This document shows, piece by piece, positions 8,175 through 18,271 of a stretch of DNA of 64,000 bases. The stretch lies in the NCBI RefSeq assembly GCF_028532725.1, contig NZ_JAQKGU010000007.1, positions 1 to 64,000 on the forward strand, given 5' to 3'. The stretch comes from Desulfovibrio sp. Fe33 (lineage in GTDB: Bacteria; Desulfobacterota; Desulfovibrionia; Desulfovibrionales; Desulfovibrionaceae). The notes beneath the pieces were generated by a model that saw nothing but the letters and a program-made list of their open reading frames with translations, was not told the origin of the DNA and made no database searches. The translations under genes were made by a program, and so were the position numbers. Each line of letters begins with the position of its first letter. Position 1 is the stretch's first letter.

Positions 8175-9569
8175 ATGACCAATACCGTGAAGACAGATTT
8201 CGACGTCATTATCGTGGGGGCCGGCCCGGCCGGGTTGTTCGCCGCCTACCACCTCAGCGAGCATTCCAACCTGGACGTTCTGCTGATCGACAAGGGCAAG
8301 CGCTCCCTGAAGCGCAACTGTCCCATCTCCGGCGATCAGGAGTGCATCAAGTGCCGCCCCTGCAACATCCTGTGCGGCGTCGGCGGGGCCGGGTTGTTTT
8401 CCGACGGCAAGCTCAACTACATTCACAAGCTCGGCAAGACCGACCTGACCCAGTTCGTCGGCATCACCGAGGCGATTCAGCTTATCGATGAGACCGAAGC
8501 CATCTTCAACAAGTTCGGCATGGACGGAAAAGTCTTCCCTACCGACATGGAGGCGGCGAAGCAGATTCGCAAACAGGCGCGCAAGGACGGCATCGACCTG
8601 CTCGTTATCAAGCAGAAGCATCTGGGCAGCGACAACCTGCCCGGCCATATCGCGGGCATGGCCGATCATATCTGCGACAAGGGTGTGGTCTTTCGCACCT
8701 CCGAGACCGTCACCGATGTGCTCGTGAGCGAGGGGCGGGTGACGGGCGTCGTTACCAGCCGGGGGGAATACGCCGCCCGGAACGTTATCCTCGCGTCCGG
8801 ACGGGTCGGAGCCGAATGGGTTGCCCATGAGGTTCGCAAGCACGGCATCCAGGTGTCCCAGCGCGGCATCGAGGTAGGCGTTCGCGTCGAGGTCCATAAT
8901 GAGATCATGCAGGACATCTGCTCGGTTATCTACGACCCGACATTCTTCGTCCGTACCAACAAGTACGACGATCAGACCCGCACTTTCTGCACCAATTACG
9001 GCGGGTACGTCGCGCTTGAAAACTATCAGGACTTCGTTTGCGTCAACGGCCATGCGCTCATGAACAAGAAGTCCGACAACACCAACTTCGCCTTCCTTTC
9101 CAAGGTAGTTCTCAACGATCCGGTGGAGGACAACCAGGCGTATGGCGAGTCCATCGGCCGTCTGGCCACCCTTATCGGAGGCGGCAAGCCCATCCTTCAG
9201 CGGTTCGGCGACCTCAGGCGCGGCCGCCGGTCCACCTGGGACCGTATCGGCAACGGCTACATCGAGCCGACACTCAGGAATGTGGTCCCCGGCGACATCG
9301 CCATGGCCCTGCCCGAGCGTATCCTGACCAACCTTATGGATGGTCTGGAGCAGCTCAACAACGTGGTGCCTGGCGTGTCCAATGACGAAACCCTGCTCTA
9401 CGCCCCGGAAATAAAGTTCTTCGCCACCCAGGTCGAGACCCGCGAGCACCTCGAGACCAGCGTGGACGGTCTGTTCGTGGCCGGAGACGGTCCCGGCGTG
9501 GCCGGCAATATTGTCGGCGCGGCCGCCACCGCCCTCATCCCCGCCAAGGAAATCATCCGCCGCTCGTGA
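8175..9569 (+). CDS. FAD-dependent dehydrogenase of the COG2509 family
   Basis: This 464-residue flavoprotein has an N-terminal dinucleotide motif GAGPAG (15-20). Next comes a cysteine cluster C57-x2-C60-x2-C63-x3-C67, then GVGGAGLFSDGKL, the hallmark of COG2509 uncharacterised FAD dehydrogenases. The C-terminal GLFVAGDGPGVAGNIVGAAATAL is the usual FAD-ribityl loop. The cysteine spacing resembles a 4Fe-4S motif, but cluster binding is unproven. Its substrate is unknown. The ATG follows GACGAGGAGACC. It is monocistronic, with its own promoter and terminator. Confidence 0.85.
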   Translation: MTNTVKTDFDVIIVGAGPAGLFAAYHLSEHSNLDVLLIDKGKRSLKRNCPISGDQECIKCRPCNILCGVGGAGLFSDGKLNYIHKLGKTDLTQFVGITEAIQLIDETEAIFNKFGMDGKVFPTDMEAAKQIRKQARKDGIDLLVIKQKHLGSDNLPGHIAGMADHICDKGVVFRTSETVTDVLVSEGRVTGVVTSRGEYAARNVILASGRVGAEWVAHEVRKHGIQVSQRGIEVGVRVEVHNEIMQDICSVIYDPTFFVRTNKYDDQTRTFCTNYGGYVALENYQDFVCVNGHALMNKKSDNTNFAFLSKVVLNDPVEDNQAYGESIGRLATLIGGGKPILQRFGDLRRGRRSTWDRIGNGYIEPTLRNVVPGDIAMALPERILTNLMDGLEQLNNVVPGVSNDETLLYAPEIKFFATQVETREHLETSVDGLFVAGDGPGVAGNIVGAAATALIPAKEIIRRS

Positions 9570-9600
9570 GCGCGAAGAGGGTGCGTCCAAACAAGCAAAA

Positions 9601-9627
9601 AAGCCCGGCTGATGTCGGGCTTTTTTT
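9601..9627 (+). terminator. Rho-independent terminator after the COG2509 gene
   Basis: AAGCCCG pairs with CGGGCTT across an 8-base loop, followed by seven Ts. Confidence 0.9.
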
Positions 9628-9642
9628 GGCCGATATATTCAT

Positions 9643-9785
9643 CCCCGCTTTCACTCAGAACGCCGCGGAGCGAAACGCCCGCGCCGAAGGCGCTTGCAAG
9701 GGATGCAAGGGTGCGAGCCCTTGCCCGCCGGAGGCGAAATCACCCGACAAATGCCGCGAAGCGGCTTTCAACTCCAGATTTTTCT
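9643..9785. repeat. Structured intergenic repeat, copy 1 (four consecutive hairpins)
   Basis: About 140 bases are closely repeated at 50048-50194, with roughly nine of ten bases identical in the core. The core contains four short perfect hairpins in a row: GCGCC-GAA-GGCGC, GCAAGGG-N6-CCCTTGC, CGCC-GGA-GGCG and GCCGC-GAA-GCGGC. No gene is evident. It looks like a dispersed structured repeat or an RNA element. The neighbouring 9786-9960 holds no gene that I recognise. Confidence 0.75.
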
Positions 9786-9974
9786 CTTCAAGAATTTTGC
9801 GAGTTGGTCTTCGCCTCAATCCGTTGGCGTCCTCTCCGGAAAGTAGGGGAGGCCCCGGTTTGAGCGTTTGCGGGTCTTCAGCGAGGCTAAACAACCGCTT
9901 GCGGGGGCTGTAAAAAGGTTGTGTGGCAGGGCGGCGAATTTTCGGAATATCTTTGTATGAAATGGTTATAGTCG

Positions 9975-10000
9975 TTGACATGCTGTCAGTAAATTGACAG
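9975..10000 (+). promoter_or_regulatory. Operator-like cluster of TGACA half-sites upstream of the sigma-54 activator gene
   Basis: Three TGACA half-sites in alternating orientation occur here: TGACA-N3-TGTCA overlapping CTGTCA-N6-TGACAG, the latter a perfect inverted repeat at 9983-10000. TTGACA at 9975 and 9994 could serve as -35 elements, with TATATT at 10009. This is probably the promoter and operator region of the gene at 10077. Confidence 0.5.
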
Positions 10001-10076
10001 AGAAGATGTATATTAATGATATGGCTGCGGGGCGGGGGTCCCGCGGGCCGTGCATCCATGTGAATCCGGAGGAGAA

Positions 10077-11093
<1,017 letters not shown>

Positions 11094-11129
11094 CCTGCGG
11101 AGTAGTGCAAGAGTTGCCCGTTTTGCGGG

Positions 11130-11145
11130 TAGCACGACAATTGCA
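11130..11145 (+). promoter_or_regulatory. Sigma-54-like promoter directly before the TPR gene
   Basis: TAGCACG-ACAA-TTGCA matches the -24/-12 consensus TGGCACG-N4-TTGCA except for one base of the -24 GG. Transcription would begin near 11156, only about two bases before the GTG at 11158. The gene upstream encodes a sigma-54 activator. Confidence 0.55.
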
Positions 11146-11157
11146 TAACTGCTTGCC

Positions 11158-14100
11158 GTGACAGTCGAAAGTGTCAAAAGAATAGCCTGGCCCCTGACGG
11201 CCGCCCTTGTCTTGGGGTTGATCTTGGCCGATCCCGCCCAAGCCTTGAGGGTGGTCTTTTCTTCTCAGGGCAATACGGATAAGCTGACTTTTTCTTTTGA
11301 TTCCGATGTGTTGCCGAAATTGTCCGTGGCGAGGACCGGCAAGACGGCATTGCAAGTGCTGTTGCCGGAAGGTATTTGGGGCCGTGAGAACCGGCCTGAT
11401 GTCGGTGATATTGCGGGCGGGCTGGTCAAATCCGTCGCCACCTCTGACAATGGGGTGGAAATTGCCCTTACCACCGACGCCTTCGGGTATATTCGCGTTC
11501 CCGGTCAAGGAACGTCCGAGTTCGTTCTTCAGCTTTATTCCGATCCGATCGGTGCGCGTTGGCGATCGCCCGATACGCCTCCGGCCCCGGCCCGGCAGCC
11601 CGTCCGGCCCGCTCAGGCTGCGCAGCCCACACCTGCGGCGCCGGTCGAGCCCAAGGCTCCTTCGGCGGCCGAGGTGGCCGAGACCCTGTCGGCGGTTCGG
11701 CCCGATCAGCCTGTCCCTGACAAAGCCGAGGCCGACCTGCCTCCCGAGGATTCCGCCCCCGAGCGCAAACCGTTCTTCGCCGTTCCCTATTCCGTGCGGA
11801 ATGAGGTCCAGGCCCCGGAGGCCCCGGCTTCCGCCGCAACGGGGGAGACCGTGACGGGCGATTATCCGGCGGCCAGCGAGTTGCGCTTCAAGGCCGTGAA
11901 CAAGTCCGCGGAGGAAGTGAAATTCGCGGAGTTGGCCGGTGACGCTGAAAAGCGTTTTCCGGTTTCCGCCCCTGCCGAATCGGCGGTTGAAGCCCCGTCC
12001 GCGCCGGTTCCTTCCGCGCAGGATGCCCCGGCCGCCAACGAGGTGGTCGGCAGCGTGAGCCAGCCCCCCGCCGCAGAGGCCGATCAGGACGGAACACGGG
12101 GCGCGGTCGCTCCGCCTCCGACTGCTCCCGTGGCGGAGAAAACGTCCGAGACGCGGACGACTCCGGTCCCCGAAGCGGCTCCGGTTGCCGTGGAGCCTGT
12201 CCAACCGGCGGAGCCCGGCGGTCCTGGAACGGATGCCTCGGCCGAAGGCGTGAAGCCCGTTGGAGCCGAGGGAGAGCCGCAGAATGAACCGTCGCCCGAG
12301 GAGCAGGAAAAGGCCCGCATCCAGGCCATTCGCGATCAGCTCTATGAGGCCCAGTCCCTGATGTTCAACGGTGGGCTGAGTGAGGCCCTGCCGCTTTACG
12401 AGGACATCCTCAAACAGGCCAAGCTGCCCGAAGACGTGCGCGACGAAAGCCTTTACGCCGTCGCCGACATCAAGAAACAGATCAACTCGGGCGATCTGGC
12501 GAACAAGTTCGACGAGGTGGCCCAGGCCTACATTGAGGCCATGAACGCGAACCTGCGTTCCGACCGTGTGCCGCGCGCTCTGCTGAACCTCGGCCTGCTC
12601 AATTTGCAGGTGGGCAACTTCCCCGAGGCCCGCGCCTATTTCAAGATTCTTGAGGACAAATATCCGGACAACGACAACATTCCGTCCATCAGCTACTACT
12701 GGGGCGAGTACTGGTACCGAAAGGGCGATTACCAAAAGGCCGCCGATCAGTTCCAGCATCTCATCCAGACCTATCCCGAGCACCAGCTCGCCAAGCAGGC
12801 CGCCTATTATCTGGCCGATTCCCTGAGCCGGACGGGCTACCTGGACCAGGCTTTCCAGATCGTGGACTACATCGACAAGCGTTGGCCCGACTATTACATG
12901 GAGAACATGGACTTCCTGCGGCTGGCGGGCGGCGTGGAGACGCAGCTCAAGAAGTGGGAGCAGGCCAAGAATCACTATTTCACCTTCTACAACCTCAATC
13001 CCGACGCCGACGGCGCTGACGTTGTCCTGGCCCGCATCGGAGACATTTACCTGCGCATGAACGACAAGGACGCGGCCAAGCAGGTGTACGAAAAAGCGGT
13101 CAAGGATTACCCGGACAAGGAGGGCGGCCTCATTTCCAAGATGCGGCTTGCCGAGGAGGGCATTTATGACGATCCGGCCATGCATGAGATGGTGGATGTC
13201 TTCAACCGGCCCTACAATCTCAATCCGAAGCGGGTCTACTCCGAGATCGTCAGCCAACACCCGGCAAGTCCGCTTGCGCCCATAGCTCAGCTCAAGCTGG
13301 CCATGTGGTATGCCTTCAACAAGAACTATCCGGAAGCTCTGTCGGCGGCCCAGGATCTCGTCGAGAAGTATCCAGACAGTCCGCTGGTGGACAAGGCCAG
13401 GATTCTGGGCGACTCGGTCTTCGTCCTCGCAGTGCCCGGAATGCTCGCCGAGGAACGTTACGGCCGTATCGTTCGCTACTGGGAAACTTACGATTTCATC
13501 GGCAAGAAGGATTCCAAGGTCGACGAAAACACCAAGCTCGCCATCGCCACCAGTTATTGGAAGGTCGGCCAGCCTGAGAAGGCGCTTGAGCTGCTCAAGC
13601 CGTATCTCGTGGAGAAGCAGCTTGAGGGCGTTTCCGATCAGGCTCTCGGTCTGGCCGTGAACATTTACCTCGATCAGCTCGCCTGGCAGGATATTTCGGA
13701 CCTCGTGTCCATGGCTTCCAAGCACTGGAAGCTCAAGCCCGAACAGCAGCGCCAGCTTGAATACGCGCGGGCCATGTCCCTCCAGAATCTCGGTGACGGC
13801 AAGCGCGCCGTGACCCTGTGGGCCGAGCTGGCCAAGGACGCCGCCGTGGACCCGGCCTTCCGCGCCTACGCCATGTACTACATGGCCAAGGACGCCATGG
13901 AGCGGCAGGATTTGCGCAGGGTCTTCGTCTATTCCCAGGAGGCCCTGGCTCTGCTGTTGCAGAGCGATGGCGACCCCGAGAAGGTCAAGGATGCGGTGCT
14001 CATGTCCATTTACGCCACCGAGCGGTCCGGACGGTACGAAGAGGCCCTCAAGTGGGCCAGGGAGTATGACAAGTACATCTCTGTGGACAATCCCGAGTGG

Positions 14101-14286
14101 GCCTCCACCCGGTTCAAGTTGGCCCGCATCTACCGCAAGGCCGGTGCTATCGACGAATGGAAGCAGTTGCTTCAGGATATCATAGAGAAGAAGCCCGATT
14201 CTCTTCAGGCCCAACTCGCCAAGGCCGCTCTCGACACCCACAATCTCGAACGGCAGGCCAGCCAGTACGCTCCCAATCCGGGGTAG
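11158..14286 (+). CDS. Large exported tetratricopeptide-repeat protein with AMIN-like N-terminus
   Basis: This 1042-residue protein has a signal peptide (about 1-29, ending DPAQA) and a beta-rich AMIN-like segment (about 30-115). A long Pro/Ala/Glu-rich linker follows (about 130-380), then TPR-type helical repeats to the C terminus. The GTG start is the first possible one, because an in-frame TAA lies at 11146. There is no ribosome-binding site, and the sigma-54-like promoter would give an almost leaderless mRNA. It probably acts as an envelope or periplasmic scaffold. Function is unknown; the adjacent regulator suggests conditional expression. Confidence 0.8.
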   Translation: MTVESVKRIAWPLTAALVLGLILADPAQALRVVFSSQGNTDKLTFSFDSDVLPKLSVARTGKTALQVLLPEGIWGRENRPDVGDIAGGLVKSVATSDNGVEIALTTDAFGYIRVPGQGTSEFVLQLYSDPIGARWRSPDTPPAPARQPVRPAQAAQPTPAAPVEPKAPSAAEVAETLSAVRPDQPVPDKAEADLPPEDSAPERKPFFAVPYSVRNEVQAPEAPASAATGETVTGDYPAASELRFKAVNKSAEEVKFAELAGDAEKRFPVSAPAESAVEAPSAPVPSAQDAPAANEVVGSVSQPPAAEADQDGTRGAVAPPPTAPVAEKTSETRTTPVPEAAPVAVEPVQPAEPGGPGTDASAEGVKPVGAEGEPQNEPSPEEQEKARIQAIRDQLYEAQSLMFNGGLSEALPLYEDILKQAKLPEDVRDESLYAVADIKKQINSGDLANKFDEVAQAYIEAMNANLRSDRVPRALLNLGLLNLQVGNFPEARAYFKILEDKYPDNDNIPSISYYWGEYWYRKGDYQKAADQFQHLIQTYPEHQLAKQAAYYLADSLSRTGYLDQAFQIVDYIDKRWPDYYMENMDFLRLAGGVETQLKKWEQAKNHYFTFYNLNPDADGADVVLARIGDIYLRMNDKDAAKQVYEKAVKDYPDKEGGLISKMRLAEEGIYDDPAMHEMVDVFNRPYNLNPKRVYSEIVSQHPASPLAPIAQLKLAMWYAFNKNYPEALSAAQDLVEKYPDSPLVDKARILGDSVFVLAVPGMLAEERYGRIVRYWETYDFIGKKDSKVDENTKLAIATSYWKVGQPEKALELLKPYLVEKQLEGVSDQALGLAVNIYLDQLAWQDISDLVSMASKHWKLKPEQQRQLEYARAMSLQNLGDGKRAVTLWAELAKDAAVDPAFRAYAMYYMAKDAMERQDLRRVFVYSQEALALLLQSDGDPEKVKDAVLMSIYATERSGRYEEALKWAREYDKYISVDNPEWASTRFKLARIYRKAGAIDEWKQLLQDIIEKKPDSLQAQLAKAALDTHNLERQASQYAPNPG

Positions 14287-14415
14287 CCCGCGACGCCGTT
14301 CTTCTTCCTTTTTTCTTGTTTCGGTCGGTTTTTTTGCCGTTCGGGTATGGTTGGAGCCTGATCTGTGCTATGCAACACGCGTGAGTGGTGAAACAACTGT
14401 TTGTTGAGGTGGAGC

Positions 14416-15225
14416 ATGGACAGACATCCCATTGTTGCCGGACGGTTTTACGAAGCGCGGCCTGAAGAGCTGTACGCCACGGTTGACGAGTATCTCGGAT
14501 TGGCCGAGGGCAAACGGCAGGAGCGCACCTTGCTCGCCATGGTGCCTCATGCCGGATATGTCTATTCGGGCGCGGTCTGCGGCAAGACACTGGGCTCGGC
14601 CAATCTCGCGCCCACAGTTCTGTTGCTTGGTCCGAATCATACGGGGCGGGGTGAGCGTTTCGCCCTGTGGCCTGACGGCGGTTGGGCGTTCCCCGGCGGA
14701 TTTCTTCCCGTGGATACGGCCCTTGCCGGGGCGTTGGTCGATGCCGACAAGGACATCCGGCCGGACACCTCGGCGCACATCGGGGAGCATTCCCTGGAAG
14801 TGATTCTGCCGTTCCTCTACCGCCTCAATCCGGACGCGGCCATCGTGCCCATCTGCATCTCCGCGCCCGCCCTGGATTCTCTGGAGCGGGTGGGGCGCGC
14901 CATCGGCCGGGCCCTTGCCGCCTTCCCGACCCCCGTGTCCATCGTGGTCAGTTCCGATATGAGTCATTACATTTCCCACGAGAATGCCCACAAGATGGAC
15001 GGCATGGCGCTGGAACCGGTGATGACCCTTGATCCCGCCGTGCTCTACGATACCGTGCGCTCACGGCATATTTCCATGTGCGGAGTGCTGCCCATGACCG
15101 TGGGCTTGTATGCTGCGCTCGAACTGGGCGCGACCCATGCCGATCTGGAGGCGTACGCCACCTCGGGCGAGGTGTCCGGCGACTTCGAGCAGGTCGTGGG
15201 CTATGCGGGGGTGCTGGTCAGTTGA
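14416..15225 (+). CDS. amrB: AmmeMemoRadiSam system protein B (Memo family)
   Basis: This 269-residue Memo-like protein is related to class III extradiol dioxygenases. Typical stretches are MVPHAGYVYSGAVCGKTL, LGPNHTG, EHSLEVILPFLY and SSDMSHYISH, which carry the conserved histidines of the putative metal site. In many bacteria it is encoded with an AMMECR1-domain protein and a radical-SAM protein, which are absent here. The biochemical role of the system is unknown. The ATG at 14416 follows GAGGTGGAG. Confidence 0.9.
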   Translation: MDRHPIVAGRFYEARPEELYATVDEYLGLAEGKRQERTLLAMVPHAGYVYSGAVCGKTLGSANLAPTVLLLGPNHTGRGERFALWPDGGWAFPGGFLPVDTALAGALVDADKDIRPDTSAHIGEHSLEVILPFLYRLNPDAAIVPICISAPALDSLERVGRAIGRALAAFPTPVSIVVSSDMSHYISHENAHKMDGMALEPVMTLDPAVLYDTVRSRHISMCGVLPMTVGLYAALELGATHADLEAYATSGEVSGDFEQVVGYAGVLVS

Positions 15226-15308
15226 CCGCAAGCCGCATGATGGCCGCCCGTCCGGGGTTCATGCGGTGAACCCGGATATCTGCCGGAGGGAGTGTCGTAT
15301 GGGGTAGG

Positions 15309-15355
15309 CTGCGTGCGGAACGGGAGAGCAATCTCCCGGTTCGGGCGCAGTTTTT
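15309..15355 (+). terminator. Terminator after the Memo-family gene
   Basis: A long stem (CTGCG..., GGGAGA-GCAA-TCTCCC, ...CGCAG) with small internal mismatches is followed by TTTTT. It lies 84 bases after the stop codon. Confidence 0.8.
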
Positions 15356-15406
15356 GTGTTAAATGGGGCGGGGTAGAGCCCGGCGACCTGCCGGGGATCA
15401 GACGTG

Positions 15407-15610
15407 TCAGGAACCCCGTTTGAAGCCGACGGAGGCTTCCCCGTCGCGGACGATGACGGGAATGCGGCGCAGACCGCCTGAGAGTTTGAGCATTTCTTCC
15501 AGGTTGGCTTCGGATGCAAGAATATCCACGAATCGCGCCTGGGGGTGCGCGGCGAGCGCCCGCTTGGTGTGCGGGCAGGTGGACTTGCCGTATATGATTA
15601 TCTCGCTCAT
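15407..15610 (-). CDS. UXX-star (seleno)protein family thioredoxin-like protein
   Basis: This 67-residue glutaredoxin-like mini-protein begins MSEIIIYGKSTCPHT. The redox motif is C12-P-H-T15, where some relatives carry selenocysteine at the cysteine position. RRIPVIV provides the cis-proline region. The ATG at 15610 follows CAAGGAAGAACA and a good promoter. It is monocistronic, separated from upstream pnp by a strong terminator. Its redox partner is unknown. Confidence 0.8.
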   Translation of the reverse strand: MSEIIIYGKSTCPHTKRALAAHPQARFVDILASEANLEEMLKLSGGLRRIPVIVRDGEASVGFKRGS

Positions 15611-15632
15611 TGTTCTTCCTTGCTTTTTTTCA

Positions 15633-15661
15633 AGAATACCACCAGGACCAGACAGTCTCAA
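15633..15661 (-). promoter_or_regulatory. Sigma-70 promoter of the UXX-star gene
   Basis: On the minus strand TTGAGA is followed after exactly 17 bases by TATTCT, about 25 bases upstream of the start codon. Confidence 0.6.
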
Positions 15662-15715
15662 CCCTCTGTAGCGCGGTGGGAAGCCTGGAAAGCGTCTTGC
15701 GGTTTTCCGCAATCG

Positions 15716-15753
15716 GAAAAGAAAAGCCCTGTCCGGACGAATCCGGACAGGGC
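15716..15753 (-). terminator. Rho-independent terminator of pnp
   Basis: Perfect 12-bp arms (GCCCTGTCCGGA / TCCGGACAGGGC) with a 4-base loop are followed on the minus strand by TTTTCTTTT. This ends the rpsO-pnp operon. Confidence 0.95.
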
Positions 15754-15778
15754 GTTCTATCATTGTTGACGGCCGAGC

Positions 15779-18016
15779 CTAACGGCGGCGTCCGCCGCGG
15801 TCACCGCGATCTCCGCGATCTCTGCGGTCACCACGGTCGCTGCGGCCGCCCTTGTCGCCGGCGCGCGGGGCGGGGCGCTTGAAGTCGTCCAGGTTGACTT
15901 CCTGTCCGGCCTCTTCCATGAGCCATGCCTTGCGGGACAGGCGAATGCGTCCGCCGGGCTCCAGGGCGATGCACTTGACCATGACTTCCTGGCCGAGCTG
16001 AACAATGTCTTCCACACGTTCCACACGGTCGAAGTCGAGCTGGGAGATGTGCAGCATTCCTTCCTGGCCGGGCAGAATCTCGACGAGCGCGCCGACCTCG
16101 AGGATCTTGCGCACGACGCCCTTGTAGTTCTTGCCGGGTTCGGGCTTCTGGTCGTAGTAGAGCACCATTTCCTTGGCCTTTTCCATGGAAGCCATGGTCG
16201 GGGCGAAGATGGAGATCTTGCCGGAATCCTCGATGTCGATGTCGGCTTCGGTCTCGGCGGTGATGGCCTTGATGTTCTTGCCGCCGGGTCCGATGACGGA
16301 ACGGATCTTTTCAGGATCGATGTAGACCACGTCCATCTGCGGGGCCAGGGCGGACAGCTCGGTGCGCGGCTTTTCCAGAACCTCGGCCATGTGGTCGAGG
16401 ATGTGGGTGCGGGCTTCCTTGGCCTGGTACAGGGCCTTCTTAAGGACTTCCTGCGGGATGCCGCCGATCTTGATGTCCATCTGGATGGCGGTGATGCCGT
16501 CACGGGTGCCTGCGACCTTGAAGTCCATGTCGCCCAGGGCGTCCTCGTCGCCGAGGATGTCGGTCAGGACGAAGTACTGGTCGCCTTCCTTGCACAAGCC
16601 CATGGCGATACCGGCCACGGGATCGGAAATGGGCACGCCCGCATCCATGAGGGACAGGGTTGCGCCGCACACGGAAGCCATGGAGGAGGAGCCGTTGGAC
16701 TCCATGATCTCGGAGACCACGCGGATGGTGAACGGGAATTCCTCGGTGCTGGGCAGCACCGGAGTCAGCGCGCGTTCGGCCAGGGCTCCGTGGCCCACTT
16801 CGCGGCGGGAGGTGCCGCGCAACATGCGGGCTTCACCGACGCAGTAGGGCGGGAAATTGTAATGCAGCATGAACCGTTTGGTGGCATCGCCGAGCAGGGA
16901 GTCGTAGCGCTGCTCGTCACGGGTGGAACCCAGGGTGGCGACGGCCAGGGAGCAGGTCTCGCCGCGGCGGAACAGGACCGAGCCGTGGGTCTGCTGGAGG
17001 ACGCCCACTTCGATGGACAGCGGACGGACAGTGGTGGTGTCGCGGCCGTCGATGCGCAGGCCTTCCTTGACGATGCGTTCGCGGACGATCTTCTTGGTCA
17101 TGTCACCGACGATGTTCTCCACTTCGGCCAGCTTGGCGGGCTCCTCGGGGAACTTTTCGGCAACGGCCTCCTTGGCCTTCTTCTTGGCGGCGTCCTTGGC
17201 GGCGTAGCGGACCATCTTTTCGGGGGTGGTCAGGGCCTTCTTGAGGTCATCGGTGATGATCTCGCCGAGGAACTCGGCCACTTCCTCGTCGCGTTCGGGG
17301 GCGGTCACTTCGATCTTGGGCACGCCGACCTTGTCGCGGAGCTCGTCCTGGATGTCGAAGAGCGGGCGGACCTGCTCGTGACCCCAAGCCAGGGCGTCGG
17401 CCACCATGTCTTCGGAGACGAAATTGCCGCCGCCTTCAACCATGACCATGGCCTCGCGGGTTGCGGCGAAGATCAGGTTCAGGGAGGAACGCTCCTCAAT
17501 ACCCTTGTAGGTCGGGTAGAGGACGAATTCGCCGTCCACGTAGCCGACGCGGGCGCCGACGATCGGGCCGTTGAAAGGCATCTTGGAAATATGGCAGGCG
17601 GCGGAAGCGCCGGTCAGGGCCAGGACGTCCGGATTGACGTGCTTGTCGGCGGACAGGACGGTGGCGATAATCTGCACTTCGTCCGAGAAGCCCTTGGCGA
17701 ACAGGGGACGGATGGGGCGGTCGATGAGCCGGGAGACCAGGGTCTCATGCTCGGAGGGACGGCCTTCGCGGCGGAAGTAGTTGCCCGGCACGCGGCCTGC
17801 GGCGTAGGCCATTTCCTGATAGTTGCAGGTCAGGGGGAAGAAGCCCCGGTCTTCGGCCAGGGGCTGGGTCACGGCAGTGACCAGAACAGTGGTGTTACCG
17901 GAAGAAATGGTCACCGCGCCGGAGGCCTGGCGAGCATATTTCCCGGTTTCAATGGTGATGTCGAGATCGCCGACCGTTGCGGTAACGCTGGTCGAGTCGA
18001 AAGGAATCATCGTCAT
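15779..18016 (-). CDS. pnp: Polyribonucleotide nucleotidyltransferase (PNPase)
   Basis: This 745-residue 3'-5' phosphorolytic exonuclease has two RNase PH-like domains, the second containing GETCSLAVATLGS and SNGSSSMASVCGATLSLMDAGVP. These are followed by a KH domain (GPGGKNIK) and an S1 domain (GQEGMLHISQLD). An unusual Arg/Gly/Asp-rich tail of about 30 residues (repeated GDRGDRG) ends the protein and may aid RNA or protein contacts. It is part of the RNA degradation machinery and lies directly downstream of rpsO, as in many bacteria. Confidence 0.97.
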   Translation of the reverse strand: MTMIPFDSTSVTATVGDLDITIETGKYARQASGAVTISSGNTTVLVTAVTQPLAEDRGFFPLTCNYQEMAYAAGRVPGNYFRREGRPSEHETLVSRLIDRPIRPLFAKGFSDEVQIIATVLSADKHVNPDVLALTGASAACHISKMPFNGPIVGARVGYVDGEFVLYPTYKGIEERSSLNLIFAATREAMVMVEGGGNFVSEDMVADALAWGHEQVRPLFDIQDELRDKVGVPKIEVTAPERDEEVAEFLGEIITDDLKKALTTPEKMVRYAAKDAAKKKAKEAVAEKFPEEPAKLAEVENIVGDMTKKIVRERIVKEGLRIDGRDTTTVRPLSIEVGVLQQTHGSVLFRRGETCSLAVATLGSTRDEQRYDSLLGDATKRFMLHYNFPPYCVGEARMLRGTSRREVGHGALAERALTPVLPSTEEFPFTIRVVSEIMESNGSSSMASVCGATLSLMDAGVPISDPVAGIAMGLCKEGDQYFVLTDILGDEDALGDMDFKVAGTRDGITAIQMDIKIGGIPQEVLKKALYQAKEARTHILDHMAEVLEKPRTELSALAPQMDVVYIDPEKIRSVIGPGGKNIKAITAETEADIDIEDSGKISIFAPTMASMEKAKEMVLYYDQKPEPGKNYKGVVRKILEVGALVEILPGQEGMLHISQLDFDRVERVEDIVQLGQEVMVKCIALEPGGRIRLSRKAWLMEEAGQEVNLDDFKRPAPRAGDKGGRSDRGDRRDRGDRGDRGGRRR

Positions 18017-18227
18017 GGAGATTCTCCTGCCTTATGAATCTAAGGCAATAAAGGTGGATCACTTTCTGCGATAATCCCTCGTGTGGGGTTAGCCGGCTTG
18101 GGGAGGAGCTTTTGGGCCATGGGAACCTCGGGTTCCCAAAAACGCCTTCCGCAGCCAACTAATCTGTGTGTGGGGATTCTTGCGGTGCCGTGGAAAGACG
18201 GCTCCGACGCAGAAAGTGACGTACGAG

Positions 18228-18251
18228 CGGGGGAGGTGTTACCCTCCCCCG
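18228..18251 (-). terminator. Intercistronic hairpin between rpsO and pnp
   Basis: CGGGGGAGG pairs with CCTCCCCCG across a 6-base loop, 21 bases after the rpsO stop. No T-run follows, so it may be an RNA-processing or stability hairpin, as known between rpsO and pnp in enterobacteria. A second smaller hairpin (GGGAACC/GGTTCCC) lies near 18120-18138. Confidence 0.5.
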
Positions 18252-18271
18252 AACATCAATTCTTCAAAGAA

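Noticed and set aside
9655-10059. 134-codon minus-strand frame across the structured repeat
   Set aside because: Its sequence is simply the translated four-hairpin repeat and reappears in the frame at 49675-50178, so it is not a protein family.
15226-15300. Possible short coding frames after the Memo-family gene
   Set aside because: They lack ribosome-binding sites and lie between the stop codon and a clear terminator.
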